This document shows positions 1 through 9,898 of a DNA stretch of 64,000 bases, piece by piece (position 1 is the first letter of the stretch; every line of letters starts with the position of its first letter). Source of the DNA: Gammaproteobacteria bacterium (GTDB lineage Bacteria; Pseudomonadota; Gammaproteobacteria; Poriferisulfidales; GCA-002705445). A program made the translations under genes and the position numbers. Where the stretch lies: the NCBI GenBank assembly GCA_018674175.1, contig JABHAT010000016.1, positions 65,463 through 129,462 on the forward strand, in the 5' to 3' direction. Under the pieces are notes generated by a model. It did no database searches. It was not told the DNA's origin and saw only the letters and a list, made by a program, of their open reading frames with translations.

Positions 1-865
1 TAAGACCTTTAATGTCGTGAGATTTATTTGCAAACAAACATGTAAATAGTTTACCTTCAGCAGTAAGTCTAATTCTTGAGCAATCTCCACAGAAAGGATT
101 TGATATAGAGCTTATGACACCAAATTCTCCTCCTTGATATGACCATCTTTTAGCAACTTCGCTATTATAATTTTTCTCTAAAGGCTTAATATGATATTTT
201 TCTGAAATAATATTTAAAATATCTTCTAGAGAAGTAACATCATCTTTATTCCAGAAATTCACATTTCCAACATCCATAAACTCAATAAACCTTACTATGC
301 AGCCAGTATTTTTAAAATTATCTAACATTGGAATTATATCTTCATGATTTACATTTTTTTTGACAACCATATTAACTTTTATATTTTGAAATCCTGCATT
401 TTTAGCATTATCTATTCCAGATAAAACATCCAGAGGCGAATACTTGCTACCACTAATTTTATGAAAATTTTCTGGATTTAAAGTGTCTAGACTGACTGTA
501 AGCCTATTTAAGCCAGACCCTTTTAATAACTTAGCTTTTTTTTCTGTTAAAAGAACACCATTGGTTGTCATACTTATATCAGTAATGCCACGAATCTCTT
601 TGAGATGCGATATTAGTAAATGAATATTTTTTCTAAGTAATGGCTCTCCACCCGTCAAACGTACTTTTTTCACACCAAGCAAGGCAAGAATTTTCGTTAG
701 CCTAATAATTTCTTCAAAACTTAAAATTTCAGTTTTTCTAAAAAATTTATAATTTGAATCATAAATCTCCTTAGGCATACAATATGAACACCTAAAGTTA
801 CACCTATCCGTTACAGATATTCTTACATCTCTTAGTTTTCGTGAAAATTTATCCGTTATATTCAT
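1..865 (-). CDS. moaA: GTP 3',8-cyclase MoaA (radical SAM), 3' end cut by window edge
   Basis: Reverse translation gives MNITDKFSRKLRDVRISVTDRCNFRCSYCMPKE...LTGGEPLLRK...NPFCGDCSRIRLTAEGKLFTCLF; CxxxCxxC radical SAM motif and C-terminal MoaA cysteines. Confidence 0.95.
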   Translation of the reverse strand, partial: MNITDKFSRKLRDVRISVTDRCNFRCSYCMPKEIYDSNYKFFRKTEILSFEEIIRLTKILALLGVKKVRLTGGEPLLRKNIHLLISHLKEIRGITDISMTTNGVLLTEKKAKLLKGSGLNRLTVSLDTLNPENFHKISGSKYSPLDVLSGIDNAKNAGFQNIKVNMVVKKNVNHEDIIPMLDNFKNTGCIVRFIEFMDVGNVNFWNKDDVTSLEDILNIISEKYHIKPLEKNYNSEVAKRWSYQGGEFGVISSISNPFCGDCSRIRLTAEGKLFTCLFANKSHDIKGL

Positions 866-882
866 TTTACTAATTTAAATTG

Positions 883-955
883 TGGAGCTAGGCGGTTTCG
901 AACCGCCGACCCTTTGCATGCCATGCAAATACTCTACCAGCTGAGCTATAGCCCC
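883..955 (-). tRNA. tRNA-Ala (anticodon GGC)
   Basis: GGGGCTATAGCTCAGCTGGTAGAG...TTTGC-ATGGCAT-GCAAA...GGTTCGAAACC...TAGCTCC-A cloverleaf; 3' CCA not encoded. Confidence 0.95.
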
Positions 956-1049
956 TATTTGAAAGATATTAGGCTAAAGCTGCCCCTTGTCAAGTATAAG
1001 AATTTTATAATAACATTTATTAAAAAATGATGTTAGAGTTTTACTGATA

Positions 1050-1721
1050 ATGAATATTTCAAAAATTATAAAAGTATTAATTATGATTTCTATATCAACA
1101 TCAGCAAATTCAAAAGATGGTGTATGGCAAGGAGTATTTGATATTAATGGTAATGGCAATTATGATTTTACAGGTTTAATTAGTGATAATAAAGCAACAG
1201 CATACACAGAAAAAGCAAAGGTTATTTATGATGGAAATATAACAACTGAAGATAATAAATTTATATGGAATTTAAAAATGTATCTTAAGGATGGGACAAG
1301 CTTTGGTACAGCAGAAATTACCGGTGAAATATTGAATGATAATATTATGAGTGGAAAATGGACTACAGAGCCAGCAAAAGACTACGGAAATATATATTTA
1401 GTAAAATTAAAAGATAATAAGGTTGTAGATACAGGAAAAATTATCAATAAGAATTGGATATCTAAAAATAAAGAAAATAAAATTAATATTTCAATAAATG
1501 AAAATAAAATTTCAGGAAAAGACAAAAACAATTGTAATTATTACGGACAAATCAAAAAAATAAATAAAAAAATATATTTTGCAGGTATTGAAATTGCTTC
1601 ATGCGGAGCTTCTGATGGAGTTTATACTGGCATGGCACATATTAGAAAAGTTAATAACAAAAATAATTTAATAATAAATACAGTAAACAAAAATTTTAGT
1701 TTTTTTCTAAGCCTTTACTAA
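1050..1721 (+). CDS. hypothetical secreted protein
   Basis: 223-aa ORF with N-terminal hydrophobic signal-like segment (MNISKIIKVLIMISISTSANS); repetitive beta-like pattern. Confidence 0.6.
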   Translation: MNISKIIKVLIMISISTSANSKDGVWQGVFDINGNGNYDFTGLISDNKATAYTEKAKVIYDGNITTEDNKFIWNLKMYLKDGTSFGTAEITGEILNDNIMSGKWTTEPAKDYGNIYLVKLKDNKVVDTGKIINKNWISKNKENKINISINENKISGKDKNNCNYYGQIKKINKKIYFAGIEIASCGASDGVYTGMAHIRKVNNKNNLIINTVNKNFSFFLSLY

Positions 1722-2607
1722 TATCTTTTTTTTGAGATAAATATATTGACGCGATAATAAAAAACAAAGATATAATAGATAAAATATTAGCACTTTCTTT
1801 TAAAAAAACTACTCCTATAAAAAAAGCAAATATTGGTATAGGGTAATTTACCAAACTAAGAAAACTTGGCCCATAATCGTGAATTATTTTATAGTATATT
1901 ACTGTTGCTAAAGCAGTTGAAAAGACTGACATAATGAGTAAAGAAATAATCGAATCTAAATAAAAATTAAAATTAATATTATAAAAATCATTATTAAGAA
2001 ATAGTAAAACAAAGAGCTGAAAAGAAGAAAATAACATTACTGAAGCTGAAAGAGGTATAACATGCACTCCAATAATTTTTTTTACTAATAGCGCATTTAA
2101 AGCATAAAAGAATGCTCCAAGTATAACAGCAAATTTAGCAAGAAAATTATTATGCATACTTATACTATTATCATTATTAAGTAACAAAATAAATAAACCT
2201 AAAAAACCTAACATGAATCCAAAAAAAGTTTGAATATTAAGTTTTTCATATTTAAAATAAAAATGAGATCCTAGAACTGTAAAAATTGGCATAAAACCTA
2301 TTAATATACCTGTTTCACTACTATTAATAGTTTGCTGAGCCCAACTAATTAAGAAAAATGGTATGGACGTTCCAGATAGCCCCAATACAAATAATAATAT
2401 AAAATTATTTCTAATAAAAACAAAGCTATATTTTTTTACTAAAGAATAAAATAATAAAATTATGGCTGCTAAAAAAACTCTTGAAAAGGCTATTATACTT
2501 GGAGAAAAGGACTTTAAAGAGATCTCAATTAAAAGAAAAGCACTCCCAAACATTATTACTAAAAGTATAAAATAAAACCATTTATAGAAATTATTATAAG
2601 AAAGCAT
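1696..2607 (-). CDS. EamA/DMT-family transporter
   Basis: about 10 hydrophobic segments; EamA-like pattern (FLLIEISLKSFSPSIIAFSRVFLAA...SETGILIGFMPIFTVL). Confidence 0.85.
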   Translation of the reverse strand: MLSYNNFYKWFYFILLVIMFGSAFLLIEISLKSFSPSIIAFSRVFLAAIILLFYSLVKKYSFVFIRNNFILLFVLGLSGTSIPFFLISWAQQTINSSETGILIGFMPIFTVLGSHFYFKYEKLNIQTFFGFMLGFLGLFILLLNNDNSISMHNNFLAKFAVILGAFFYALNALLVKKIIGVHVIPLSASVMLFSSFQLFVLLFLNNDFYNINFNFYLDSIISLLIMSVFSTALATVIYYKIIHDYGPSFLSLVNYPIPIFAFFIGVVFLKESANILSIISLFFIIASIYLSQKKDISKGLEKN

Positions 2608-3055
2608 AATTAATATAAAACAATAGTATCCCTGAAAATAATCCTGCTAATAAATCATCAAATATAACACCAAAACTATTTTTAATTTTTTTATCTACAT
2701 AGGATATTGGAAATGGTTTTAAAATATCAAAGAAACGAAATAATGAAAAACCTATGATAATATTGGTTATGTTGATATCAAAAAATATCATAAAAGACAA
2801 GTATCCAATAATTTCATCAATTACTATTGATTTATCATCAATGTTATCAAATAAGTTATTTTTATATGAATAATTTAATAACATTAATGACGATAAAAAT
2901 AAAATTATGAGTATTAATATATTTATTAACAAAGTATTATTAAATAAATAAATAAATATCGGAACTGCTGATAAAGTACCAAAAGTACCTGGCATAAACT
3001 TAATTTTTCCAGAATAGAAACCAGTTAAAATAAAATCAATAATTTTTAGTATCAT
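2594..3055 (-). CDS. pgpA: phosphatidylglycerophosphatase A
   Basis: GTFGTLSAVPIF, DEIIGY, RFFDILKPFPI, DDLLAGL motifs; follows thiL. Confidence 0.92.
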   Translation of the reverse strand: MILKIIDFILTGFYSGKIKFMPGTFGTLSAVPIFIYLFNNTLLINILILIILFLSSLMLLNYSYKNNLFDNIDDKSIVIDEIIGYLSFMIFFDINITNIIIGFSLFRFFDILKPFPISYVDKKIKNSFGVIFDDLLAGLFSGILLFYINYAFL

Positions 3056-3987
3056 AATTTAAAATGCTCAAATTTTTCTTTGTTACTAATATTTAGTAGT
3101 TTATTATTAAGGTAAAATTCATTTTCATTATTTCTCATGATTTCCCCTATTTCGTAAATATCTAGACCAATATTACTACAGACATTATTTAGAATATTTG
3201 CATTTTCTTTTTTAACTGTAAATATTAATTCGTAATCCTCTCCATAATTAAAAATCTCTTCCCAAGTAACTTTTTTATTACTTATTAATAAATCTAGCTT
3301 TTCATTCCTTGGTATTTTATCAATATTTATTTTTACACCTACATGACTTTTTTTTGAAATATTATTTACTGACTCTAATATTCCATCTGACATATCTGTA
3401 CAACAGTTTGCGTATTCTGGTAGCAATACGCCAAGAGTATTTCTTGTTTCTGGCAAGTGATAACTTTTATTTTTTCTTGCAAGAAAACTTTCACCAATTG
3501 GTCCAGAAATAAAAATTATGTCACCTACCTTAGCATTTGATGTGACCATAAAATTATTATGGTTTGTGTAACCTATTAAAGTCATAGATATATTTTGTGG
3601 ACCATACGTTGTATCACCACCTATTACTGATACTGGATATTTTTTGAATACTTTATTATAACCTTGTATTAAATTTTCTATATATTCTTTTGAAGGTTCT
3701 TCTATTGTAAGGTTAATTAAAGCAAGAGCTGGATTTGCGCCCATTGCTGACAAATCACTAACATTTGATGATGCTGCTATGAAACCTAACTCAAAGGGAC
3801 TTATGTCCGAAGAAAAATGCGTATTTAGGACCATAGAATCTGTTGTGGCGACAATATTGCAGTCTTGTTTAGGAAAAAAAACTGATGCGTCTTCTCCTAC
3901 TGGTACAACAATTTCTTCCCTAAAATTAATATTTTCAGAAACTAGTTTAATGATTTCTTTTTCACTAATTATTTTCATTTGTATCAT
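3052..3987 (-). CDS. thiL: thiamine-monophosphate kinase
   Basis: GEDASVF, TTDSMVLNTHF, GGDTTYGP, DMSDGI motifs. Confidence 0.94.
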   Translation of the reverse strand: MIQMKIISEKEIIKLVSENINFREEIVVPVGEDASVFFPKQDCNIVATTDSMVLNTHFSSDISPFELGFIAASSNVSDLSAMGANPALALINLTIEEPSKEYIENLIQGYNKVFKKYPVSVIGGDTTYGPQNISMTLIGYTNHNNFMVTSNAKVGDIIFISGPIGESFLARKNKSYHLPETRNTLGVLLPEYANCCTDMSDGILESVNNISKKSHVGVKINIDKIPRNEKLDLLISNKKVTWEEIFNYGEDYELIFTVKKENANILNNVCSNIGLDIYEIGEIMRNNENEFYLNNKLLNISNKEKFEHFKL

Positions 3988-4405
3988 TTTTTACAAAATT
4001 ATCTAAAAAAGCGTTAATAAATTTATAGCTATCTTGACCGCCAAATTTAGACGCTAGTTTAACAGATTCTGCCAATAAAATTTCTTTAGGTATTTCTTTG
4101 GTGCCATTTAACTCAAATATAAAACATCTAATTATACTTAATTCTACAAAATTAATATTTTTAATATCAATTTCTGATGTTTTTGAAATTTCATCATCTA
4201 TAGTGATTATATTATTAACTACTCCAGTTACTATCTCTTCAAAATACTTATTATCTGATTTATTATAATTTTCATCTTCTCTAAAAATAGATTGCAACTC
4301 ATCAATTTCACATTCATTAATCGACCATGAGTATATGGCTTGGAATGCTAATCTGCGAGACCATATATTGCGATTATTATTACGCATAGCATTATTAATT
4401 TTCAT
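3965..4405 (-). CDS. nusB: transcription antitermination factor NusB
   Basis: RRLAFQAIYSW..., KEILLAESVKLASKFGGQDSYKFINAFLDNF. Confidence 0.93.
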   Translation of the reverse strand: MKINNAMRNNNRNIWSRRLAFQAIYSWSINECEIDELQSIFREDENYNKSDNKYFEEIVTGVVNNIITIDDEISKTSEIDIKNINFVELSIIRCFIFELNGTKEIPKEILLAESVKLASKFGGQDSYKFINAFLDNFVKNDTNENN

Positions 4406-4414
4406 TTTTATAGA

Positions 4415-4873
4415 CTATATTTCTTTTAGTGTGATTAAGGTTTTTATTGCAGCATTAGTAACATTGTATCCAATATTTAAATTGTCTTTATTATCAAAAT
4501 TTATTTTTGATCTATCAAGCGCCTGTGATTTATTATATGCAGTTATAACGCCAAACATTATTGGCACCTTACTTTGTAAAGTTAGTTGAGCCAAAGCATT
4601 AGCGCATGCGCTCGAAATGAACTCAAAGTGCGCAGTTTCACCTTTTATTACACATCCTAAAGTTATTATACAGTCAATATTTTTACTATTGTTGTCAAGA
4701 GCTTGTTTTGCCATATATGGTAATTCAAACGCTCCAGGAACTTTTATTTCTTTTATATCGGCAAGAACTTTTTTATCCTCAAAGCATTTTTTTACACCTA
4801 CATATAAATTATTTACAATATTTTCGTTAAACTCTGAGCTAATAACTAGAATATTATATTTTTCTTTAGACAT
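4415..4873 (-). CDS. ribH: 6,7-dimethyl-8-ribityllumazine synthase
   Basis: KVPGAFELPYMAKQAL, TLGCVIKGETAHFEFI, PIMFGVITAYNKSQAL. Confidence 0.95.
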   Translation of the reverse strand: MSKEKYNILVISSEFNENIVNNLYVGVKKCFEDKKVLADIKEIKVPGAFELPYMAKQALDNNSKNIDCIITLGCVIKGETAHFEFISSACANALAQLTLQSKVPIMFGVITAYNKSQALDRSKINFDNKDNLNIGYNVTNAAIKTLITLKEI

Positions 4874-4875
4874 TA

Positions 4876-5964
4876 TTACTCCGTTATATATTTTTCAATT
4901 TCTAAGCCATAACCACCAAGACCATAGAAAGTTTTAGGCGAGCTTAATAATTTCATTTTTGTCACACCTAAATCAGATAGAATTTGTCCACCAACTCCTA
5001 ATGTTCTTCGATCAAAATCTTGAACTGCGTCTTCATTTGTATCTTTGATATTCTCTATATCTTTAATTATAGCATTAACAGATTCGTTCCATCTTAATAT
5101 TAATATAACGCCATTACCTTCATTATTAATTCTTTGCATTGCATTTTTTAAAGGCCAGCCAGAATGGTGTGATGAATGTAAAATATCTCTTATAGTATTT
5201 TGAATATGTACACGGACAAAAGTAGACTCTTCATTTTTTAAATTTCCTTTTACTAAAGCAACATGCATTGTATTAGACAAAATATCCTCATATGAAACTA
5301 AATTAAATTCTCCATACTCCGTATTTATTGGTGACTCACTTTTTCTTATAACTGTCTTTTCATGTTTTGTTCTGTATTTTATAAGATCCTCAATAGTGCC
5401 TATTTTTATCTTGTGATCTTCCGCTATCTTAGTTAATTCCGGGAGCCTTGCCATACTTCCATCGTCACTCATTATTTCTACAATTACTGCAGCAGGCTCA
5501 AATCCTGCAAGTCTTGCTAAGTCACAACCAGCTTCCGTATGACCAGCCCTTGTTAAAACACCACCTGGCTGTGCCATTAATGGAAAAATATGGCCAGGTC
5601 TTGATATGTCATTGGCTGTGGCATCTGGCATAACTGCTGTCCTTATAGTATGCGCTCTATCATATGCAGATATTCCTGTTGTAACTCCTTCTGAAGCTTC
5701 TATAGAAATTGTAAAATTAGTTTCATGTTTTGAATCTGTATCATTTTTCATTAGAGGTAGATTTATCTGCTTACATCTCTCTCTTGTCAGAGTTAAGCAA
5801 ATTAATCCTCTAGCATACTTACTCATAAAATTTATATCTTCTGGAGTCACTTTACTGGCAGCCATAATGAAATCACCTTCATTTTCTCGGCTTTCATCAT
5901 CGACTATTAATACCATTTTGCCTTTTTTTAAATCCTCAAGAATGTCTTCTGTATTTGATAACAT
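4876..5964 (-). CDS. ribB: 3,4-dihydroxy-2-butanone-4-phosphate synthase with degenerate GTP cyclohydrolase II-like C-terminal domain (RibBX type)
   Basis: DDESRENEGDFIMAA, GVTTGISAYDRA, RAGHTEAGCDLARLAG; C-terminal half lacks the GCHII CLTGD...RCDCG cysteines. Confidence 0.92.
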   Translation of the reverse strand: MLSNTEDILEDLKKGKMVLIVDDESRENEGDFIMAASKVTPEDINFMSKYARGLICLTLTRERCKQINLPLMKNDTDSKHETNFTISIEASEGVTTGISAYDRAHTIRTAVMPDATANDISRPGHIFPLMAQPGGVLTRAGHTEAGCDLARLAGFEPAAVIVEIMSDDGSMARLPELTKIAEDHKIKIGTIEDLIKYRTKHEKTVIRKSESPINTEYGEFNLVSYEDILSNTMHVALVKGNLKNEESTFVRVHIQNTIRDILHSSHHSGWPLKNAMQRINNEGNGVILILRWNESVNAIIKDIENIKDTNEDAVQDFDRRTLGVGGQILSDLGVTKMKLLSSPKTFYGLGGYGLEIEKYITE

Positions 5965-5973
5965 TAATTTCTC

Positions 5974-6573
5974 TTAGCCTTTATTATTTAATAACTTTTC
6001 AACATGAAGCGCAATTCTATCCACTTCAATATTCACGATAGCTTCTAATTTATAAAACTGCATAATAGTGTTATTCCATGTAAAAGGAATGATATTTACA
6101 AAAAAACTGTCATCAGACTCTTTATTTACAGTCAAACTTACACCATCTACGCATATCGATCCTTTTTTAACAATATACTTAAAATAATTATTATTACTTA
6201 GTTTAAAACCAAGTCTATAAGATCTAGCATCTTCATGTAATTCTGTTAATTGAGCAATACAGTCTACATGCCCACTAACTAAATGACCACCAAGTTTATC
6301 TTGGAGACATAATGATGTTTCAATATTAACCTTGTAACCAGTGTTAATTTGAGTGAGACTAGACACATCTAAAGTTTCATTTGATATATCTACAGCAAAG
6401 CTATCTTTATTAATATTATATGCGGTTAAACATACTCCATTAACTGATAAGCTATCACCTTCTTCGATCGTAGAAACAAAATCGCTATCTACAGATAATA
6501 TTGCTTGTATATCTCCATGATGGCTATTTATAGATTTTACTTCACCAATTTTTTGTATTAATCCAGTAAACAT
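5974..6573 (-). CDS. ribE: riboflavin synthase alpha subunit
   Basis: MFTGLIQKIGEV, GDSLSVNGVCLTA, DKLGGHLVSGHVD, GSICVDGVSLTVN. Confidence 0.95.
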   Translation of the reverse strand: MFTGLIQKIGEVKSINSHHGDIQAILSVDSDFVSTIEEGDSLSVNGVCLTAYNINKDSFAVDISNETLDVSSLTQINTGYKVNIETSLCLQDKLGGHLVSGHVDCIAQLTELHEDARSYRLGFKLSNNNYFKYIVKKGSICVDGVSLTVNKESDDSFFVNIIPFTWNNTIMQFYKLEAIVNIEVDRIALHVEKLLNNKG

Positions 6574-7664
6574 TATTTACTCAAAAATTTATAATTTATT
6601 CTAACATCATTAGAGAATTTCTTTATAGACTCAATCTTAATAGAATTACTATTAAGATTATTTATTGCAGAAGACGCAGGAATCCCAAATTTACCAATAA
6701 TTTGTGGGCATAAATATAATACAAGATCATCTAGTAAATTATTTGATAGCAACGATGTAGATAATTTTTCACCAGGCTCAATCATAAGATTATTAATCTC
6801 ATATTTTTTAGCCAAAATACTAAGTATTAAATTTAAATTAAGCCCTGATTTATTTTTTTTAACTTTTATAAAATCTATATTTTTTTTAGTCTCAAAATTT
6901 GTAGATATAGAATTAAATACAATTTTTTTCTCTGTTCCGTTGAAAAAATCATACTTATCAATATCTAATTCCAAATTAGTATCTAAAACAATTCTTATTG
7001 GATTTCTTTTTTTTTCAAAAATACCTAATTCTTTTTTATTTAACCTGACTGTTAATTTTGGATTATCTTTAATTATAGTTTGGGACCCAACTAATATTGC
7101 ACAAGATTTAGCTCTAATAAATTGAACATCTTTTCTTGATTCTTTATTACTTATCCATTTATTTTTCGCATTAGTAATTTTATAATCAATACTAATTGCT
7201 TGTTTCATAAGTACATTTGGAATTTTTTTTGTTATTCTCGAAATAAATCCTTTATTAATATGGCTTGCTTCAGATTTACATAAACCCACATTTACATTAA
7301 TACCACTTGATCTAAGTGCTTTAACTCCCTTTCCCTTAACTATTGGGTTTGGGTCTAAGATTGATATAACAACATTTTTAATTCCAGAATCTATTATTGC
7401 TTTTGCGCATGGTCCAGTTTTACCTTGGTGACAACATGGTTCTAAATTTATATACATAACCATATTGCTATTTACTTTTTTTGTTAAATTTTTTAAAGCT
7501 ATAATTTCTGCGTGGTCTAAGCCAGCTTTGGCATGATACCCTTCACTTAATATATTTTTTCCCTGAGTAATAACACAACCAACCATAGGGTTTGGTGTTA
7601 CTGTGAACATACCTTTTTCTGCTAACTCAATGGCGCGTTCCATAAAAGAAATTTGTGGTTTCAT
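6573..7664 (-). CDS. ribD: bifunctional diaminohydroxyphosphoribosylaminopyrimidine deaminase / reductase
   Basis: TVTPNPMVGCVI, YHAKAGLDHAEI, LEPCCHQGKTGPC; C-terminal reductase domain. Confidence 0.94.
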   Translation of the reverse strand: MKPQISFMERAIELAEKGMFTVTPNPMVGCVITQGKNILSEGYHAKAGLDHAEIIALKNLTKKVNSNMVMYINLEPCCHQGKTGPCAKAIIDSGIKNVVISILDPNPIVKGKGVKALRSSGINVNVGLCKSEASHINKGFISRITKKIPNVLMKQAISIDYKITNAKNKWISNKESRKDVQFIRAKSCAILVGSQTIIKDNPKLTVRLNKKELGIFEKKRNPIRIVLDTNLELDIDKYDFFNGTEKKIVFNSISTNFETKKNIDFIKVKKNKSGLNLNLILSILAKKYEINNLMIEPGEKLSTSLLSNNLLDDLVLYLCPQIIGKFGIPASSAINNLNSNSIKIESIKKFSNDVRINYKFLSK

Positions 7665-8182
7665 TATTTTTTGTTATTTATTTTTTCGTCATCGATTAAT
7701 TTTAGCTGCGTTTTGATCATTTCAGGAGTTAGGTCTTTTTCTATAATACTAATTATGTCTTGGAATGCCTGAAGATCTTCAAAGCTATGGTAAACGGATG
7801 CAAAACGAATATAGGCTACTTGGTCTAACTCTCTAAGTTCCTGCATAACTAATATACCTATTTGCGAAGATATTATTTCTTTATCTGTAAGAGCTTTTAA
7901 TTTATTTTTTATATTTTGAATTGCTATATCAATTGAATCTTTATCTACCGACCTTTTATTTAACGCTCTTATTATCCCTCTCTCAACTTTTTTTTCTGAA
8001 AAATCTTCCCTAGAGTTATCTTTTTTAATAACCCTAGGTAAATTTAAATCAGCTGTTTCAATGGTTGACCAGCGATTCTCACATTTTATACATTCCCTTC
8101 TTCTTTTCACACGAGAATTGTCTACAGTAAGTCTCGAATCAACTACTTTTGTGTCATGAAAATTGCAAAATGGGCAATGCAT
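7664..8182 (-). CDS. nrdR: transcriptional repressor NrdR
   Basis: MHCPFCNFHDTKVVDSR...RRRECIKCENRWSTIE zinc ribbon plus ATP-cone. Confidence 0.96.
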   Translation of the reverse strand: MHCPFCNFHDTKVVDSRLTVDNSRVKRRRECIKCENRWSTIETADLNLPRVIKKDNSREDFSEKKVERGIIRALNKRSVDKDSIDIAIQNIKNKLKALTDKEIISSQIGILVMQELRELDQVAYIRFASVYHSFEDLQAFQDIISIIEKDLTPEMIKTQLKLIDDEKINNKK

Positions 8183-8198
8183 TTAGCACAATACTCCT

Positions 8199-9482
8199 TT
8201 ACGCAGCAGAAGCAGCTTTTAATGCTACTGATTTTGCATATACAGGGTATTGAGAAGTTAAATTTAAAACCTTCTCTTTTACAGATTTAAGAGTAGATTC
8301 GTTTTCAATATCATCAAGAACATCACATATTAAATTGCCAAGAATAATAGTTTCTGCCTCTTTAAATCCCCTTGTTGTTATTGCAGCTGTGCCCAATCTT
8401 ATGCCACTTGTAACAAATGGACTTTGAGGATCATTAGGAACAGAATTCTTATTAACAGTAATATTAGCTTTATGAAGCGCAGCATCTGCTGCTTTTCCAG
8501 TTAGACCCTGTTTAACTAGACTTACTAACATTAGATGATTTTTAGTCCCACCAGAAACGATATCAAATCCTCTGCTAATTAAAGTTTTAGCTAATGTATC
8601 TGCATTAGCAACAACTTGCTGCATATACACTTTAAATTCTGGCTCTAACGCTTCTTTAAAAGCTACAGCTTTAGCGGCAATAACATGCATTAACGGACCA
8701 CCTTGAGTTCCAGGAAATACAAGAGAGTTAAATTTCTTTTCTAAGTCTGGGTTAGATTTGCAAATTATAATTCCTCCTCTTGGCCCCCTAAGAGTCTTAT
8801 GTGTTGTAGATGTTACAACATCAGCAAACGGGACTGGCGATGGATAAACGCCCCCAGCAACTAAACCTGATACATGGGCCATATCAACCATAAAATAAGC
8901 ATCAACTTTTTTTGCTATTTGGGACATTCTTTCCCAGTCAATGACTTGAGAATAAGCAGAAAAACCACCTACAAGCATCTTAGGTTTATGTTCCATTGCT
9001 AATTTTTCAATCTCGTCATAATCTAACATCCCATTGTCATCTATTCCGTACTGAATAGCGTTAAATAATTTTCCAGAGAAATTTACTTTTGATCCATGAG
9101 TTAAGTGACCACCAGCATCCAAGCTCATTCCTAAAATAGTATCTCCAGCATTTAATAAAGCTAGATAAACTGCAGCATTAGCTTGAGACCCTGAGTGTGG
9201 CTGAACATTCGCATAGTCAGCTTTATATACTTCTTTTAATCGATCAATGGCTAGTTGTTCTGCAACATCAACATTTTCACAACCACCGTAATATCTTTTG
9301 CCGGGATAACCCTCTGCATATTTATTTGTTAATACTGAACCTTGAGCTTCTATTACTCTTGGGCTTGCATAGTTCTCAGATGCTATAAGCTCAATATGTT
9401 CTTCTTGTCTTACAATTTCATTTTTTATAGCTTTTGCTAATTCTGGATCGTAACCTTCTATTTTCATATCTTCGTTAAACAT
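8199..9482 (-). CDS. glyA: serine hydroxymethyltransferase
   Basis: [44 protein letters not shown]. Confidence 0.97.
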   Translation of the reverse strand: MFNEDMKIEGYDPELAKAIKNEIVRQEEHIELIASENYASPRVIEAQGSVLTNKYAEGYPGKRYYGGCENVDVAEQLAIDRLKEVYKADYANVQPHSGSQANAAVYLALLNAGDTILGMSLDAGGHLTHGSKVNFSGKLFNAIQYGIDDNGMLDYDEIEKLAMEHKPKMLVGGFSAYSQVIDWERMSQIAKKVDAYFMVDMAHVSGLVAGGVYPSPVPFADVVTSTTHKTLRGPRGGIIICKSNPDLEKKFNSLVFPGTQGGPLMHVIAAKAVAFKEALEPEFKVYMQQVVANADTLAKTLISRGFDIVSGGTKNHLMLVSLVKQGLTGKAADAALHKANITVNKNSVPNDPQSPFVTSGIRLGTAAITTRGFKEAETIILGNLICDVLDDIENESTLKSVKEKVLNLTSQYPVYAKSVALKAASAA

Positions 9483-9520
9483 CGTATCTCCTTCCGTGTA
9501 ATATAAAATTATTCAATAAA

Positions 9521-9898
9521 TTATGTGTTATTTTCCGCTAGAGTCTTTAGTATGTCAACAATCACAGGACTTGAACCAAAATATGGCAATGATTTTATTG
9601 TCACACCTTTATGTTTCAACCTCTCTTTATCGACAATGGTAGGTATATCCACAATTACATGCATTCCAGCAGCTAAAAAGTAAGGCATTATTAGTATTTC
9701 GGAAGCATCATTTTCGATACAAGACTGTATACCATCTTGAATTGACGGCGTAGCTATCTCTAAAAAGCACGCCTCAACAATATCAAAAACTTCAGATTTC
9801 AACGATATGTTGTTAGCAAGCTGATGAATTTCAATATTTGATACTTTTTTTCTGCTACCATGAGCAACTACCAGTAATGCTTTTTTCTTTTTATTCAA
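9521..9898 (-). CDS. CbiX/SirB-family sirohydrochlorin chelatase-like protein (single-domain)
   Basis: ALLVVAHGSRK, ACFLEIATPSIQDGI, ILIMPYFLAAGMHVIVDIP. Confidence 0.85.
   Translation of the reverse strand: MNKKKKALLVVAHGSRKKVSNIEIHQLANNISLKSEVFDIVEACFLEIATPSIQDGIQSCIENDASEILIMPYFLAAGMHVIVDIPTIVDKERLKHKGVTIKSLPYFGSSPVIVDILKTLAENNT

Noticed and set aside
974-1159. 61-aa minus-strand ORF
   Set aside because: Overlaps the start of the secreted hypothetical gene on the opposite strand; low-complexity hydrophobic reading
4876-8182. Possible FMN riboswitch for the rib genes
   Set aside because: Genes overlap or abut with no leader long enough; no conserved RFN element seen
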